Origin: SCN-69-37 sp044507065
GTDB lineage: Bacteria > Acidobacteriota > Vicinamibacteria > Vicinamibacterales > SCN-69-37
Length of the DNA: 32,272 bases
Direction of reading: 5' to 3'
Assembly (NCBI GenBank): GCA_044507065.1
Contig: JBIQJY010000039.1
Coordinates: 1 to 32,272 of the forward strand
Shown: piece after piece, positions 32,091-32,272 of the stretch
Position numbering within the stretch: the stretch's first letter is position 1
How the letters are laid out: the number at the start of each line of letters is the position of its first letter
Notes under the pieces: model-generated
The model's database searches: none
The model's input: only the letters and a program-made list of their open reading frames with translations
What the model was told of the DNA's origin: nothing
Position numbers and translations under genes: made by a program

Positions 32091-32272
32091 ATGCAACGTG
32101 TGTACGCGTCCTCCAGCAAGGCCCCCTGCAGATACTGCGGTGAACAGATTTCCATCAACAGCATGTCGCTCCACATCGCCCGGCAGCACCCGCGCCCGGC
32201 GCGCGTGGCGCTCGTCCCCAAGCTGATCAAGAAGCCTGCCGCTCCGGCGACCGACGCTACGCCCAACGCCGA
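32091..32272 (+). CDS. Small zinc-finger-like protein, 3'-truncated by window end
   Basis: ATG 32091 opens a frame that runs off the window; 60 residues are visible. It contains CRYCGEQISINSMSLHIARQH, a C-x2-C-x11-H-x4-H arrangement like a single C2H2 zinc finger, then a basic Pro/Ala/Lys-rich tail (PKLIKKPAAPATDATP). TTGACG (32053-32058) is a possible -35, but no good -10 follows. C2H2 fingers are uncommon in bacteria; function unknown. Being partial and short, the call is tentative. Confidence 0.55.
   Translation, partial: MQRVYASSSKAPCRYCGEQISINSMSLHIARQHPRPARVALVPKLIKKPAAPATDATPNA

Overview
The window is a GC-rich (roughly two-thirds G+C by eye), gene-dense bacterial segment that reads like a draft or metagenome-assembled Acidobacteriota genome, probably Vicinamibacteria-like. 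That placement is an inference. It rests on the base composition, the giant PVC-type heme-binding CxxCH protein, Tat-exported NIPSNAP and SMP-30 proteins, and several TANNNT boxes hugging start codons. Three runs of exactly 100 N (7528-7627, 8982-9081, 15620-15719) are scaffold gaps. No rRNA, tRNA, CRISPR array, insertion sequence, prophage or replication origin was recognised.

Layout. (1) 1-6623 is housekeeping: 3' part of comEC, mazG on the opposite strand with its tail overlapping comEC, a metallo-beta-lactamase-fold hydrolase divergent from mazG, ribF, a 91-residue orphan ORF, and cysS. (2) 6672-11784 is a sugar-acid catabolic node: a Tat-exported NIPSNAP protein and D-mannonate dehydratase (manD) run rightward. 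They converge on an eda-kdgK operon transcribed leftward, and an SDR dehydrogenase follows. Together these can take D-mannonate to KDG, KDPG, then pyruvate plus glyceraldehyde-3-phosphate. (3) 11866-18083 holds a 1158-residue secreted beta-propeller/HEAT/cytochrome c protein, a GNAT acetyltransferase broken by an artefactual gap, a secreted protein of unknown function, and a Tat-exported SMP-30/gluconolactonase-like protein. (4) 18179-21741, leftward, is a compact transporter-enzyme unit: long CNT nucleoside transporter, TIM-barrel sugar-phosphate isomerase-like enzyme, and SDR. It is divergent from a dicarboxylate/amino-acid:cation symporter. (5) 23052-32272 carries an orphan MacB/FtsX-type permease, an RluA-family pseudouridine synthase, a three-module nuclease/exonuclease/helicase, htpG, a CDP-alcohol phosphatidyltransferase, a MarC-family membrane protein and the start of a small zinc-finger-like protein.

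Most notable: (a) about nine of 23 starts have a TANNNT box 6-12 nt upstream and no Shine-Dalgarno sequence, which suggests leaderless or very short-leader transcription. (b) The manD/kdgK convergent junction is filled by a degenerate 9-bp GGTGCGNNN array whose ends form a 31-bp inverted repeat around an assembly gap. (c) The GNAT gap is flanked by an exact 55-bp duplication, so the frameshift there is an assembly artefact and the gene can be restored. No clearly new defence or mobile system is visible; the best candidates for undescribed biology are the leaderless promoter pattern, the hairpin-forming repeat array and the CNT-isomerase-SDR catabolic unit.
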